Notes: generated by a model not told the origin, from the letters alone. DNA of 64,000 nt from Pseudopyrenochaeta lycopersici (GCA_003313425.1 NHZP01000001.1:186001-250000), one strand, 5' to 3'; counted from the first letter of the stretch, positions 20,320-31,917 are shown. Translations and numbers: made by a program.

Positions 20320-22306
20320 ACGTCTATTGAACAATAATTCTTTCTCTCTTTGATATCATTTTGGGAGTGTCGGCACGGCCTTGACCACTCGTTCTCCGCT
20401 CTCTAAAACTGCATTTTCAGGCGTCAATGGGCAATGGCAGGACAGGCGTAAATTATACCCAGTTTTTATGGGTGTCAAGCAGTAAAAGAGCATGTTATAT
20501 TTTAGTATTTCTACAGCATAATGAATGAAGACGGTACCAGTACCGGATGTACCGGAATCTGCCTTGAATGTAGTTGTGCTCCCCACAAGAACTCGATACG
20601 GTACTCGCCAGACACTTCCGACGAGCCGCTCTTTGAATTGGCTAGAAGTCAAAATCAGCTGATTATGTCACTGTCAGACTGGGCGCCCACGCATCCCAGC
20701 AATGATATCTTGGTCTGAATTGTACTAGGTGCATGGACCAACTCCGCCCAGTTGCACTGTCCAGAGCCGACGACAGCATTCGGTTAAATATAGACAGAGT
20801 TTAGGGAATACCTCTAATGACTGCCCAAAAAGATTGTTCAGTCCTGATCGGTAGATGAGAAGGCTAGCACGTTCAAGATTCAGTCCCAAACGGTGGACGT
20901 ACTGAATCATTCTGCTGCGCCCACGTAGCAGCATGCCCACTTCGCCTCGCTTTATCCGCATTTGTATCCACCTGCGTCTCGATTGTCAAGAAATCCACTT
21001 TGGGTGGATCCACGGAAATAATGTGCCAAAGGGAGATCTTGAGATCGGCCGGGCGTGTTGCAACCGCAGCCGCACTTTTCAAAATATTCATTGGATCCAA
21101 TTCCTCGGCCGGAATGACAAATGCGGCAGCTTGAAATCCGTGCCGCTAAGCACTCGAAATCAGACGATTGTGGTGACGGTCGATGAGAATCTGGTTCTTC
21201 GAATCAGTTAAACGGAGCTAACCCCGCACTTACTGGCATTAGCGTTCACGCCAAGCGGTAGGCCCCCTCAGAAAATGCACATGGGGCTCCTGCACCCCAC
21301 ATCCGATTCTTCCACGAGAGAGAGGCTTCGACGGTCCGAACGTCAGCGCCGCAAGCCCCCCGCAGGTCGCCGTGGAGCTAGAAGCAACGTCTGCCGCAGC
21401 TACATGAGTTTCAAGAGCTCCATCCCTGTCGCTTGCTGGAGCTATGGGTGTACAGCATACAGCATTGAGTGCCATCATCAAACGCGCAGTTCAGCCACCT
21501 GCGCATTGAATTCTTCCACTGCTTCTCCACAACGTGAATGTGCTCCAAATCAATGCTGCTGTTGCTCAGATGCTCGCTTCGCTGCTCGTCCCACCCATGT
21601 CCCTGCCTTGCTCACTATTGCCAGGATGAGGCAGCTTGAATTAGACGCCTTTACAAGGCCAGCTCCTCCAGCTTCGGGTCCGCAATTTTTATGGGGCCTG
21701 AACGCGCAACCTAAGATGGCTTCTTACTGGATGCGTTCTTTCTCCGCACCAACTAGTCAACGTACGAGCTCTGCAGCGCGAATCCTGGCTCGATCCTCTA
21801 TGCGGTACCGCCTCGCTGGGAGAGAGAACAATCATCCGAATCGTTCAAACCAATCAGTACCAATGTACCTGCCCAGCGCCCCCGAGGAAGCCCAGTCTCC
21901 AGGCGCAGCATATTTGCGGATCCGCAAGTCACTCAAACATTCACCATTGAGAAGCCTCCACTGCTGTCTCACGGACGATCAAAGATTTGGGGAACACCCC
22001 GGCAGCTTGCCTTGTTTGGCCGAGGAGTGGACAATAGCCAAGAAGCAGTGTACATGTCCCCTCTTCTACGCATGCGTCTTGCTGCTGTCGGAACACACGG
22101 CTGATACAAGGCGCGTAGTGACACGGCCCAGGTGATGTACCTTCCTTGGAGCCGAACATCCTGGAGATGCGGGGTTTGAGAGTTTAAAAGAAGCATGATG
22201 CTCCTGCCAATGGTTCTTCATGCCCAGTTGACTTGCTCTCCTGCGGTCATATCTCACAACGTAAACACCAAACAACTTTAACACAACACCTGTACACGCC
22301 TTCAAG
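20320..22306. other. Intergenic region, AOX to alcohol oxidase
   Basis: About 2 kb. The first 600 bases look like AOX 3' flank and degenerate sequence. A 286-codon plus-strand frame (21275-22135) is listed separately. The last ~150 bases are the presumed promoter/5' UTR of the alcohol oxidase gene. Confidence 0.5.
21275..22135 (+). CDS. Doubtful hypothetical ORF, 286 codons
   Basis: An uninterrupted frame of this length is unlikely by chance in a spacer, so it is recorded. However, the predicted product is Ser/Arg/Cys-rich with no recognisable domain, signal or structured blocks, and it contains a CCCC run. On the opposite strand, one frame over the same stretch reads like a more balanced protein but carries several in-frame stops. 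The plus ORF may therefore be the shadow of a decayed minus-strand gene. Low confidence that it is translated. Confidence 0.2.
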   Translation: MHMGLLHPTSDSSTRERLRRSERQRRKPPAGRRGARSNVCRSYMSFKSSIPVACWSYGCTAYSIECHHQTRSSATCALNSSTASPQRECAPNQCCCCSDARFAARPTHVPALLTIARMRQLELDAFTRPAPPASGPQFLWGLNAQPKMASYWMRSFSAPTSQRTSSAARILARSSMRYRLAGRENNHPNRSNQSVPMYLPSAPEEAQSPGAAYLRIRKSLKHSPLRSLHCCLTDDQRFGEHPGSLPCLAEEWTIAKKQCTCPLFYACVLLLSEHTADTRRVVTRPR

Positions 22307-24571
22307 ATGACGATCCCAGATGAGGTACGTTCAATTGAGCTTCAATGACGCATAGGTGGATGCTGACCGCAATAGGTTGACATCATCGTGTGTGGTGGAG
22401 GATCATGTGGCTGCGTCGTCGCTGGACGATTGGCAAACTTGGACCACAACCTCCAGGTCCTCTTGATTGAGGCCGGAGAGAACAACTTGAACAACCCATG
22501 GGTCTTCCGTCCGGGTATTTACCCGCGGAACATGAAGCTGGACAGCAAGACTGCGACCTTTTACTACTCACGGCCCTCGGAATGGCTTGATGGACGACGA
22601 GCTGTCGTGCCCTGCGCACATATCCTGGGAGGTGGTTCGTCCATCAACTTCATGGTAATGTTCCCGCAAAATTGAATTTCAAAGTAACTAACGAGACAGA
22701 TGTACACTCGCGCTTCTGCCTCAGATTACGATGACTTCCAAGCCAAGGGCTGGACCACCAAGGAGCTCATTCCGCTGATGAAGAAGCATGAGACCTACCA
22801 GCGCTCTTGCAACAACCGCGACATTCACGGTTTTGAGGGCCCCATCAAGGTCTCTTTCGGCAACTACACCTACCCAATCAAAGAGGATTTCCTCCGTGCC
22901 ACCGAATCGCAGGGCATTCCCACCACCGATGATCTCCAGGATCTCGTCACCGGCCATGGTGCTGAGCACTGGTTGAAGTGGATCAACAGGGACACTGGCC
23001 GACGATCTGACTCTGCGCACGGATATATTCACAGCACACGCGCCGTCCATCAGAATTTGCATTTGCTCACCAGCAACAAGGTCGAGAAGGTACGTGAAAT
23101 TGTCACTTGAAAAGTACAAGACTGATAATTGTAGGTCATCCTCGAGGGCAACCGCGCTGTTGGCGTGTCGGTCGTTCCGACCAAGCCGCTTACCTCATCG
23201 GGCCAGCTATCAACCAGGGTCATCAGAGCGCGCAAGCAGATTATCGTCTCTGGAGGCACTCTCAGCTCGCCACTTATTCTTCAGCGATCTGGTATTGGTG
23301 ACCCAGAGAAGCTCCGCAAGGCTGGTGTCAAGCCCCTTGTCGACCTTCCCGGTGTCGGCCTCAATTTCCAGGACCACTAGTATGTTTCCCGTCTACATCG
23401 CTCGTGAACTTTTATTAATAAATTCATAGCCTTACCTTCGCTACTTATCGCGCTAAACCGCATGTGGAAAGCTTTGACGATTTTGTACGTGGTGACCCCA
23501 AGGTCCAGGAACAAGTCTTCCAGCAATGGAACACCAACGGAACTGGCCCCCTTGCAACCAACGGTATTGAGGCCGGCGTAAAGATTCGACCTACTGAAGA
23601 GGAGCTTGCTATCATGGACAAGTGGCCGACTCCAGAGTTCCGATCCGGCTGGGAGAGCTACTTCAAGGACAAACCCGACAAGCCCGTCATGCACTACTCA
23701 GTCATCGCTGGCTGGTTCGGTGACCACATGGTAATGCCTCCAGGCAAATTTTTTACAATGTTCTCTTTCCTGGAGTATCCGTTTTCGCGCGGCTCGACGC
23801 ACATTGTCAGTCCAAACCCTTATGACGCCCCTGACTTTGACGCGGGCTTCATGAACGACAAGCGTGATATGGCACCCATGGTCTGGTCATATATAAAATC
23901 TCGTGAGACGGCTCGCCGCATGGATGCCTATGCCGGTGAGGTGCAGTCTATGCATCCCTTCTACGCATTTGACAGTCCTGCCCGCGCAGTGGACATGGAT
24001 CTTGCCACGACCAACGCATATGCCCTACCAGGTAACCTGACAGCGGGTATTCAGCACGGCTCGTGGACTATGCCTTTGAATAAGGGCAAAGCACCCGAGC
24101 CCAACTTCTTGAGCTCGAACTGTCAGGAGGTGCATGCCGATTTGGAGTACTCCACGGAGGATATCAAGCATATTGAGGATTGGGTCAAGCGTAAGTCTCT
24201 CATAACCTTATACATCCTATCTCCCCTCCGCTCTCTCTTCAACGAGATACTAATATGAACCAGGACATGTTGAAACCACCTGGCACTCGCTCGGCACGTG
24301 CTCCATGGCCCCAAGGAACGGCAACTCCATTGTCAAGCACGGTGTGCTCGACGAGCGCCTCAATGTCCACGGTGTCAAGGGCCTCAAGGTTGCCGATCTT
24401 TCTATCTGCCCAGACAACGTCGGCTGCAACACTTACTCGACTGCGCTCCTCATTGGAGAGAAGTGCGCCATGCTCACTGGTGAGGACCTTGGTTACTCTG
24501 GTGCCGCACTCGACATGAAGGTGCCCAACTACCATGCACCAAGGGAGGTCACCGGCTTGGCGAGGTTGTAA
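22307..24571 (+). CDS. Peroxisomal alcohol (methanol) oxidase, GMC family
   Basis: Six exons: 22307-22324, 22376-22654, 22700-23089, 23135-23379, 23430-24190, 24264-24571 (introns 45-73 nt). They encode 666 residues, close to yeast methanol oxidases (~663). The N terminus has the FAD-binding 'DIIVCGGGSCG' loop and an 'LLIEAGENNLNNPW' ADP-ribose strand. 'ILGGGSSINFM' and 'ASASDYDDF' match the GMC signature region. The active-site His lies in 'HVETTWHSLGTCS' and the Asn in 'DNVGCNTYST'. The C-terminal ARL is a PTS1-type peroxisome import signal, as in yeast alcohol oxidases that end in ARF. The enzyme oxidises short-chain alcohols to aldehyde, producing H2O2. The first exon codes only six residues, so the start depends on the first intron. 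Confidence 0.94.
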
Positions 24572-25041
24572 GCGTATGAAATCAATGGTGGTTGTCTGTT
24601 GGTAGCCAGTGTGTAACCTGTGTGTAGCCTGTGTGGTCCGCTGCTTATGGTCTTATGGACTTTTCATTTACGCATTCGTCAAAATGCTTGCGGTATTCCT
24701 AGGATGCGCGTGCGCTGTTATGGTCTAGACAGCATGTAGTATGTCTACCAGAATGAATTCTCACGTGTTTCAATGTTACACCCAAATATTAAAGGCGAAA
24801 GGGGGAACAGAAAGATGACATGAATTATCTTCGATTCTTACTTTGCACAAAGTAGAATTCTTTGGTGCCCGCTTCCATACATCACTCCAACCATGGCTTT
24901 CTCGGCCTGGGAAGGGGGGTTGGGTCTCTTGTTTGCTAAAGTAAGGGGTTTTTATGAAATGTTTGACTTTATTTTGACGTCATGCAGGAATTGCTGAGAC
25001 CTCTTCGGCGCCCTCGACGCGCCGCTGGACCTGGGTTTAAT
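24572..25041. other. Intergenic region
   Basis: About 470 bases between the alcohol oxidase stop and the inverted-repeat locus. No gene is supported; an open frame begins near 24982 and runs into the left inverted repeat. Confidence 0.5.
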
Positions 25042-25291
25042 AATGTGAAAGTGGTCAGTCTTTCTCCTTTCAAGAGGGTTCGCCTTTTTAGTAGTTTTCC
25101 TTTTGCTCCTTTTTATAGTGGTGGTGGTGGTCTTGCTAATTGTTGGGGTGATAGATTTCCTTCCTTTACTATAAAAAAGGCTCTATCTGCTAAATATCCT
25201 GCACCTATCCCTGATCTTGGTTTGCATACGCTGGGCGGTCGTAAGAAGACACGAGCGTACGACTACTTGTGTTCAGTGGCTGATCGCTGTT
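25042..25291 (+). repeat. Left arm of an imperfect ~220-250 bp inverted repeat
   Basis: By eye, this segment matches the reverse complement of 26504-26719 along most of its length. Shared runs include AGTCTTTCTCCTTTCAAGAG and GATAGATTTCCTTCC. One frame translates through both copies with similar protein text (SLSPFKRVRL, GDRFPSFTI, LHTLGGRKKT, YDYLC). The two length differences (about 6 and 30 nt) keep that frame. The arm sits in an ORF running 24982-25329. The protein is not recognised. The repeat may be the remnant of a mobile or duplicated coding segment. Confidence 0.75.
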
Positions 25292-25659
25292 GCACCTTCT
25301 ACATACAGTGGCCCAGACCTTCCGGTTGAGTCAATGGACATCGTAGTTTCTTCTTCAAGATGCGGTAAAAAAATTTCGTGTTTACCAACAAGGAGCAAGG
25401 CAAGAGCGTTCGGACTAGTCTGCAGGGTACAAAAACTTTCCTCTTGCTCGCCTCCAACCTTTTCTTCTACACGACAAAACAAAGGTAAGCCATACCCTAC
25501 CAAGAGAAAAATCCATCTTCATCTACATCTTCCTCAACCATCATCTTCCCCTCAGTAGTCACTTGCCTTCAGCTACACATCGCCTCAGCAAACCTCAGCG
25601 TCCATCCTGCATCGTCCATTGTCTTTCATCGTCTACTGTTCAATACTAACTCCTGACAG

Positions 25660-25686
25660 ATCTTTGTCAAGACCCTCACTGGCAAG

Positions 25687-25687
<1 letters not shown>
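25660..25687 (+). other. Ubiquitin-gene exon fragment (IFVKTLTGK)
   Basis: After a branch-like ACTAAC and acceptor CTGACAG comes a 28-nt stretch coding I-F-V-K-T-L-T-G-K plus one base, then GTAAGA. This is exactly ubiquitin residues 3-11, bounded by splice sites where fungal ubiquitin genes can have introns. Upstream, ...ACAAAACAAAGGTAAGCC looks like a ubiquitin leader exon end with donor, but the expected ATGCAG is absent. The rest of ubiquitin (TITLEVES...) does not follow. This is therefore a displaced or duplicated 5' part of a ubiquitin gene, now likely non-coding leader for the gene below. Confidence 0.7.
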
Positions 25688-26432
<745 letters not shown>

Positions 26433-26503
26433 TTCTGGTCTATATATCTTACACGTCCGAGCTAAATATTTCTTAATCAACTGATAGAGAGAATGAATGA
26501 AAT

Positions 26504-26719
26504 GTTGCAGCAATCAGTCACTGAACACAAGTAGTCATACACCTGTGTCTTCTTACGGCCGCCCAGTGTATGCAAACCAGGCATAGCCTTTCTTATAGTG
26601 AAGGAAGGAAATCTATCACCCATCCAAGTAGCAAGACTACCACGACGAAAAGGAACAAAAGGAAAACTACTAGAAAGGCGAACCCTCTTGAAAGGAGAAA
26701 GACTAACCACCTTAACATC
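26504..26719 (-). repeat. Right arm of the inverted repeat
   Basis: Reverse-complement partner of 25042-25291, shorter by about 36 nt in two places. On the minus strand it encodes a 77-codon frame ending TDCCN..., parallel to the frame in the left arm. Outside the arms the flanking sequences are unrelated, and I see no obvious target-site duplication. Confidence 0.75.
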
Positions 26720-28015
26720 ATACGATGTTAGCTTCTTCTACTGTTGTGACAAGGAGTCTAGTTCCGCACACCATACTCCAGGACTGAGAAATACATGCTA
26801 ACAATTCATACACCAGACTCTCTACCCTGACTGCACAAAAGATGCTCTCCACACTTTCACCTCGAAGTGTCGAAAACCTGACCCGGCACCAACTTGAGTC
26901 TAATTTGAGAGGTATTGTTGTACAAACATGGCACTACGAAGGTTAACAAGTGCGACGCAGGGGTTTTGAGGAATTATGTTGAGTAGCTGTGTGGTGGGTA
27001 TCATGGGGCTACTTATAAGGAGAAATGCAGAAATGGTTCTTCATTGAATAACTGTACATTGTAAAAAGGGTATCAGCTGGCACTGTTACTTTTGCAAGGC
27101 TTCATTGGTGGTAGATATAAAAGATATGTACACTGACACGATATTGTAGATCCTCATCGTATTGACTCTTTACATTCACCATCTGTCACAACTTTGAGGG
27201 CCAATTTCTCATTACTGACGGCCATGAGCCGCCTTAAAACTCTTCTTCCGGACCTCTGTATCAACCACACCACAGCCTCTTCAATACATGGCACCACCAT
27301 CTGCCACGCATTCGGTAGAGCAGAGTGGCAGGCTTGGGGGAAAATTAATGCAGATTTAATCTGGAGCCCCACCTGGTTTTCTGGGCGAGCACGTCGTCCA
27401 TGTCATCTTCCATGAGATAGAAATCTTACGTCGCGTCCTTCACATATTGCCACGACTTCGATTTGCTTCGGCTTCCCCGTCGTGTATGTTCTATCGAAGT
27501 CCAGCGTATCGTCATCGCCATTGAGTTCTTGCAGCGTGTCGACTTGAATAATACCTGACGGTTTATGCCTTTACTAGGTTAGGGTCCAATAGAGTGCCAT
27601 TCTAAACCAAATCATCGGCAAACCGTGGACCAGTTCTCTCAACATTTCGGATTGTAATAGTCTGAAGACCAATGAGAGCACTGAACGCAGCTGCTGGATA
27701 GCTGTATTGCCCCATTCTGTGCAGTTTTAGGGGGGGGGGGGGGGGTGGGTGGGTGTTCAGAGCCGTAAATGTATGGGCGCCGTCCGTTAGACCATGCTGT
27801 AAGACATATTCCGAATTGCTACCAACATTTGCGAGGTATTCCCGTGCTCTTTCTCTTTTAAAACCTCCTTTAGACCAACAATCTCAACAGAATAGTCTCG
27901 TGCAAACTTTTCAAGCTAGAGCGAGTTCGTTTGCGAGGTCATCTGTTGTTCAGCTCATCAGGCTGAAATTCTGTAATGTTTGCGTAGAGTCAATACTCGT
28001 CAAAAGGTATGCAAC
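26720..28015. other. Sparse region with decayed coding-like sequence
   Basis: About 1.3 kb with no intact gene. The minus strand from about 27720 down to 27180 has stretches that read like protein (starting MGQYSYPAAAFSALIG near 27700 and, in another frame, a balanced acidic segment near 27500) but with stops and no clean splice model. A 16-base G run lies at 27730-27745. Confidence 0.5.
27730..27754 (+). repeat. Poly-G tract with G-quadruplex potential
   Basis: Sixteen consecutive G residues followed by TGGGTGGGTG. Four G-runs of at least three with short loops satisfy the usual G-quadruplex pattern. Such runs are also prone to slippage and sequencing error, so the exact length is uncertain. 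Confidence 0.8.
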
Positions 28016-29899
28016 TCAGATCGAAAAATTCGTCATCCCAGATGGTGTATCCCAAAGTGCGTCCCATGAGAAGTCGAAAGCATTCGGGTCCAGTATATCC
28101 GACAGAAGGAATGCTGTATCATCCAGATTCGGTATTGGTTGCATATCAACCCCATTTCCGTTCGCAACGACGCTTGTGATCTCCGACTCAGACGGCTGAG
28201 GAGGCTCTCGCGCGTTGAGCGACGCGATCCTAGATACCGGGTCCGCACACCGTTCCAAACAGTAGCTGGCAATGTCCCAGTCGTAGTTGTCGCGAGCGTA
28301 CTGGATATGTGCAATGACACGCTCCAGTCGAGAGACCGACGTATTTCGTATTTCAGGATCCTGAGTTTCAACAGTGCAGCGGAGAGACACCGTAATAGCA
28401 TGTACGAGAAGATGGGTAGCATACGGCAGCCAAAAGTCTTGAAATTGGTTTTGGCCGAAAGTCAAGACGAAGTCAAGGACTGCTGACGAGACGATGCGGA
28501 GTTGGTCCATACGGTCGCGCCCTAGGCTGCTATCACCCTCGAGCACTGCTGATCGGAAAATTACTCGGGCAAGTACAAGTCGAATGGAAAGAAAGCAGAG
28601 CCATAGCATCGGTGTTCCTGGGCGATTTGGTAAAGGAAGCCACTCTGGTAGTTGCGCTTCAAGAACTTTCAGCTCACGTTTGAATCGCTCAGTCTCTCGA
28701 GCAAGCAAAAGGCGATCTGGATTGATCTGGTAGACGAGAGGCAGGATCTCTCCAAGCAGCTCCGTTAAGGCGCAGAGATGCACAAAGCAAGTAGTGGCTT
28801 GTTTCTGTTGTGGAGTTGCCTTTGAGCTTATTAAGGAGCTGACTGTTGGTCTAGGGACATCGTAGTACCCTGGTGAGATATGTGGAGGCGCGCCGTACGC
28901 AACGCTAGCCCAATGATCCGTGATGAGAACACACCACCAGATTCTTATACGGACCGACTTTTCATTCTCTGTAATATTCCATTTCGACGGATCTCTGTGA
29001 AGACCAAAGGTCTGAGCCAGCGAAAGTGTCCGTCCACAGAGCGTGATATTGCCAATAATTGATACTGAGGGACGCCCGACCTGATCGAGCACGGCTGCTT
29101 GAATGGTTGGCATGCCAGGGCTCAGGAAATCCTCCAAAGTAGCAGAAATGCCTTTGTTCCAGACGTAGAAGGTATCCGGCCTGGGGTGCATCTTAAGAGT
29201 CTCAGACCTAGGCCAATGTGGCGAACCGATTGCATAGATTATGCACATTAAGTTATTAGATATTTTTGAAAATTGGCCACTGCGTAGAGTTTCGCAAGTT
29301 TCCTCATCCAGAACGGGAAAGTGGTAATGGATGTGGTTGAAGTAAAGCTCGACCACTTCGCGCTTGAAGGGCCCCATGAGTTGTTCGACAATTTCAAGCT
29401 GCTCTCTTCCACAGCCACTATCAGGAGGCAAACCGGTCCGAAACCTTGGCACAGTCAGGTAGACAACGGGGTCTTTTGCATCGTGATGTAGCGTCTGGTA
29501 ATTTGAGGTCTCTGCTTCACCGCCGGCTTTACGATGCTGCAAGATGTGACGGTTGAAAATGTCAACATCTTCGGCCAGATGCGGTGCCAGCATGATTGAG
29601 GCCGAGGGATTATTCGTGGCCTTGTGCAGGATTGGCGCCGAGCGAGGTCGCGATGGGCCATCCTCGGGTTCGCTATGTCGCCGCCTTTTGGAGGGCCGTC
29701 TCTCCCCGGCATCATCAGTTGGAGAGTTGGACGTTGACCCCTCGATGTACTGGCATTTCAGCCGCCTTTCGCGACATGATAGACATGGTTCTCCCGGGAT
29801 GTCGATGTGACAACGGATCTTCCGTGATCGACATCTGGTGCACGCCGGGACTTTGTGCGAACGGTATGGCCTGTTCTGGATGGGCGCTGCGCTGGCCAT
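28016..29899 (-). CDS. Zn2Cys6 fungal-type transcription factor
   Basis: A single exon of 627 residues from the ATG that begins MASAAPIQN. A longer in-frame upstream extension exists but is low-complexity and overlaps the divergent promoter. The binuclear zinc cluster is at residues 20-49 with C-x2-C-x6-C-x8-C-x2-C-x6-C spacing. A basic Ser-rich linker follows, then the fungal-specific middle homology region. In it, 'LCGRTLSLAQTFGLHRDPSKWNITENEKSVRIRIWWCVLITDHWASVAYG' is a typical 'fungal_trans' core. The acidic C terminus (NAFDFSWDALWD) may activate transcription. It acts in the nucleus as a DNA-binding regulator; targets are unknown. It is divergent from the 2EXR-like gene, 318 bases apart. 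Confidence 0.92.
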   Translation of the reverse strand: MASAAPIQNRPYRSHKVPACTRCRSRKIRCHIDIPGEPCLSCRERRLKCQYIEGSTSNSPTDDAGERRPSKRRRHSEPEDGPSRPRSAPILHKATNNPSASIMLAPHLAEDVDIFNRHILQHRKAGGEAETSNYQTLHHDAKDPVVYLTVPRFRTGLPPDSGCGREQLEIVEQLMGPFKREVVELYFNHIHYHFPVLDEETCETLRSGQFSKISNNLMCIIYAIGSPHWPRSETLKMHPRPDTFYVWNKGISATLEDFLSPGMPTIQAAVLDQVGRPSVSIIGNITLCGRTLSLAQTFGLHRDPSKWNITENEKSVRIRIWWCVLITDHWASVAYGAPPHISPGYYDVPRPTVSSLISSKATPQQKQATTCFVHLCALTELLGEILPLVYQINPDRLLLARETERFKRELKVLEAQLPEWLPLPNRPGTPMLWLCFLSIRLVLARVIFRSAVLEGDSSLGRDRMDQLRIVSSAVLDFVLTFGQNQFQDFWLPYATHLLVHAITVSLRCTVETQDPEIRNTSVSRLERVIAHIQYARDNYDWDIASYCLERCADPVSRIASLNAREPPQPSESEITSVVANGNGVDMQPIPNLDDTAFLLSDILDPNAFDFSWDALWDTPSGMTNFSI

Positions 29900-30217
29900 C
29901 AATTGCCGGAGTGCTGATTGATATGCCAATTGTTTCCTGGCTCTTTGATATGTATGTTGCTGGAGAGAAGACCGGGATGGGGAGAAAAGAGGATTTGTTG
30001 ATCGGTGAGTGGATGCCAGGAGCTTCCTCGGCTGCACCTGCCCCACCCGCCTGCCTTGTCGCTCGGCTCTATGTCCACCTCTCGACGACCTGTACACACA
30101 CCGCCAGCACCTTGGCCATGCTCGGTGCTGCTGGCCGCTTTGCTGGCAGTATGCAATCAGATACTTACTCCTCCCACTAACCCTGTAGATTCCCCATCAC
30201 AGCTTGCTCGTGCTCCC
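29900..30217. other. Divergent promoter (Zn2Cys6 factor / 2EXR-like)
   Basis: About 320 bases shared by two divergent starts. Open frames of both genes extend into it without convincing protein content. No clear operator pair was identified. Confidence 0.5.
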
Positions 30218-30879
30218 ATGTCTTTACCTCCATGTGCACATCCGGCGCTCGAGCTGGCGACTCCCTCCCACTTTCTGAACCTCCCTTTTGAGCTGCGCCT
30301 ACTTATCTACGAAGAGCTTCTCCATGCCTCGAATAACTATGCTGTCATAACAAACGATCGTCGAACCATAGCAATCGGCTTCCACCTCTACCCCGCCATT
30401 TTGCGCGTCTGCAAAGCCACCTACAACGAGGCACTCCCCGTTCTGTATGGACAAAATACATTCATGACATACACGTTCCCTCGCATTTACATAACAAGAT
30501 GGTCTGGAGCATATCTGAGGCGGTCGAACGCCGCCCTAATACGACGTGTTGTTGTCATGGTGCGTCCATTCGACGTGTTCCATCAGGAAGTTATCAAGCT
30601 GAGCCACCGCGTGGTGGGTATACAATGGGATAAACTGGCCCTCTGGGCTGTTCTCATTATGGAAAACAAAGAATATGCCAGCAACATGCATGAGGACTGG
30701 CTAGTTGCAATAAAAGATCCCATAGAGCTGCAGAAACTTGGTATACATCACAGCTGGGCCTTGGGGTCAAACTGGCTTGTCAGGAAGGATTGCGTACAGC
30801 AAAGGTCGAGATAGAGGTCTTTGGGCGAACGCAACCAGGCCTTGCGCGTGTGGTAAATATTCTTACCATGCCAGGGTAA
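30218..30879 (+). CDS. 2EXR/F-box-like protein
   Basis: Exons 30218-30740 and 30788-30879 (47-nt intron GTATAC...GGAAG) give 204 residues. Without splicing the frame ends 25 codons later in text of poor quality. With it, the tail reads GLRTAKVEIEVFG...VVNILTMPG. The start 'FLNLPFELRLLIYEELL' followed by 'LRVCKATYNEALPVLYGQNTF' is the pattern of the fungal 2EXR / F-box-like family (N-terminal LP.ElR..IyeyLL, then C+..yeEal.iLYg.n.F). These proteins are abundant in Pezizomycotina and mostly uncharacterised. The intron acceptor AAG is less usual than CAG/TAG, so the exact 3' junction is less certain. Confidence 0.7.
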
Positions 30880-31837
30880 AGCGAGGACTTGCAGCATTCT
30901 CAAGTATGACTGGGGCATATCTGCGAACGACGCCTACCTCGTATTCTCTCTACCCGATGCACCACGAGAAGGTTGCCCTAAATCTAGACACAGGTGAGTA
31001 TTGGAGATGGGAATTGATTGTTTAGTAGAGCCCCAAGTCTTCGCATTGCGCCTTGTAAAAGGTAAGACTGGAGCCTGGCAGGTAAGGAATGGAGTACAGA
31101 ATCAATTGCTTCAAGGCAGCCCTCGAAATACATTCTACAATATACACACCAACAATCATCGTATTTTCCAAGCACCGTTTGCTAATCACATTGCACACTT
31201 TTATTAATATAGACTGTTGCCAGTTCATGGGCAGCACAAAAGAGAATGCTACTGCCGTTTATTGCGTACAGTGCAAAAGCCAGTGCCTGACTAGCTATTC
31301 GAAAATTTCCCCCAAGACGCGTAGAAGGACTTGCTTGTCATGATTCTTTAGCAGGCAGAGAGGCGTTCAACAACGTCGAGTTAGAGTTGGTGTCGCTGTC
31401 TCACCTTCTTGATGCAGGGTCCACGATGAAACATGCCCAGATTGTGGATCGGTTCATCGTGCATAGGCAGGGGGTGGATGGTGATCTCAACGCCTACGAA
31501 AAAATTTCACAGCAAGCGAAAATACGCTTGGTTGGAAAATTTGGTAGCAAGCCCGTGGCAGGTGTGAAGGACGATGAATCGCGAGACCGGAGGCAGCGTG
31601 CGATTGGCCGATCTGGCCCACCTCGAATGAAAAAACGTCTTCGCCAGCCGCAAGCGGGGAAAAAAGTCTTTACAACGCTCTTGCATACGCAACATCGATC
31701 ATCTGTGACCTGTGCGTCTCTGTATGAGTTCACCTAGCGAGGAGAGCAAGTGTCAAGAATATGTTATGATTAACTGCCAATTTTTCCATCTTCAGATCAC
31801 ACCAACCAGTTGTTCAACTGGATAGCGGCTTGAAAAC
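30880..31837. other. Intergenic region before tRNA
   Basis: About 960 bases. Small frames on both strands (for example 31387-31737) lack domains or codon bias. Nothing supported. Confidence 0.5.
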
Positions 31838-31917
31838 GCCCTCTTGGCTTAGTGGTAAAGCGTATCACTAGTATTAAATGCTATGATAAGATCGCTAGTT
31901 CGATTCTGGCAGAGGGC
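31838..31917 (+). tRNA. tRNA-Thr(AGT) with 9-nt intron
   Basis: The acceptor stem GCCCTCT pairs fully with AGAGGGC. The D stem is GCTT/AAGC around AGTGGTA. The anticodon stem TATCA/TGATA encloses a 16-base loop. The T arm is GCTAG-TTCGATT-CTGGC, fully paired. The oversized loop resolves to a standard 7-base loop with anticodon AGT (31870-31872) plus a 9-base intron (31874-31882) after position 37, the canonical tRNA intron site. The spliced tRNA is 71 nt before CCA addition. Box A (TGGCTTAGTGG-like) and box B (GTTCGATTC) promoter elements are present. Confidence 0.95.
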
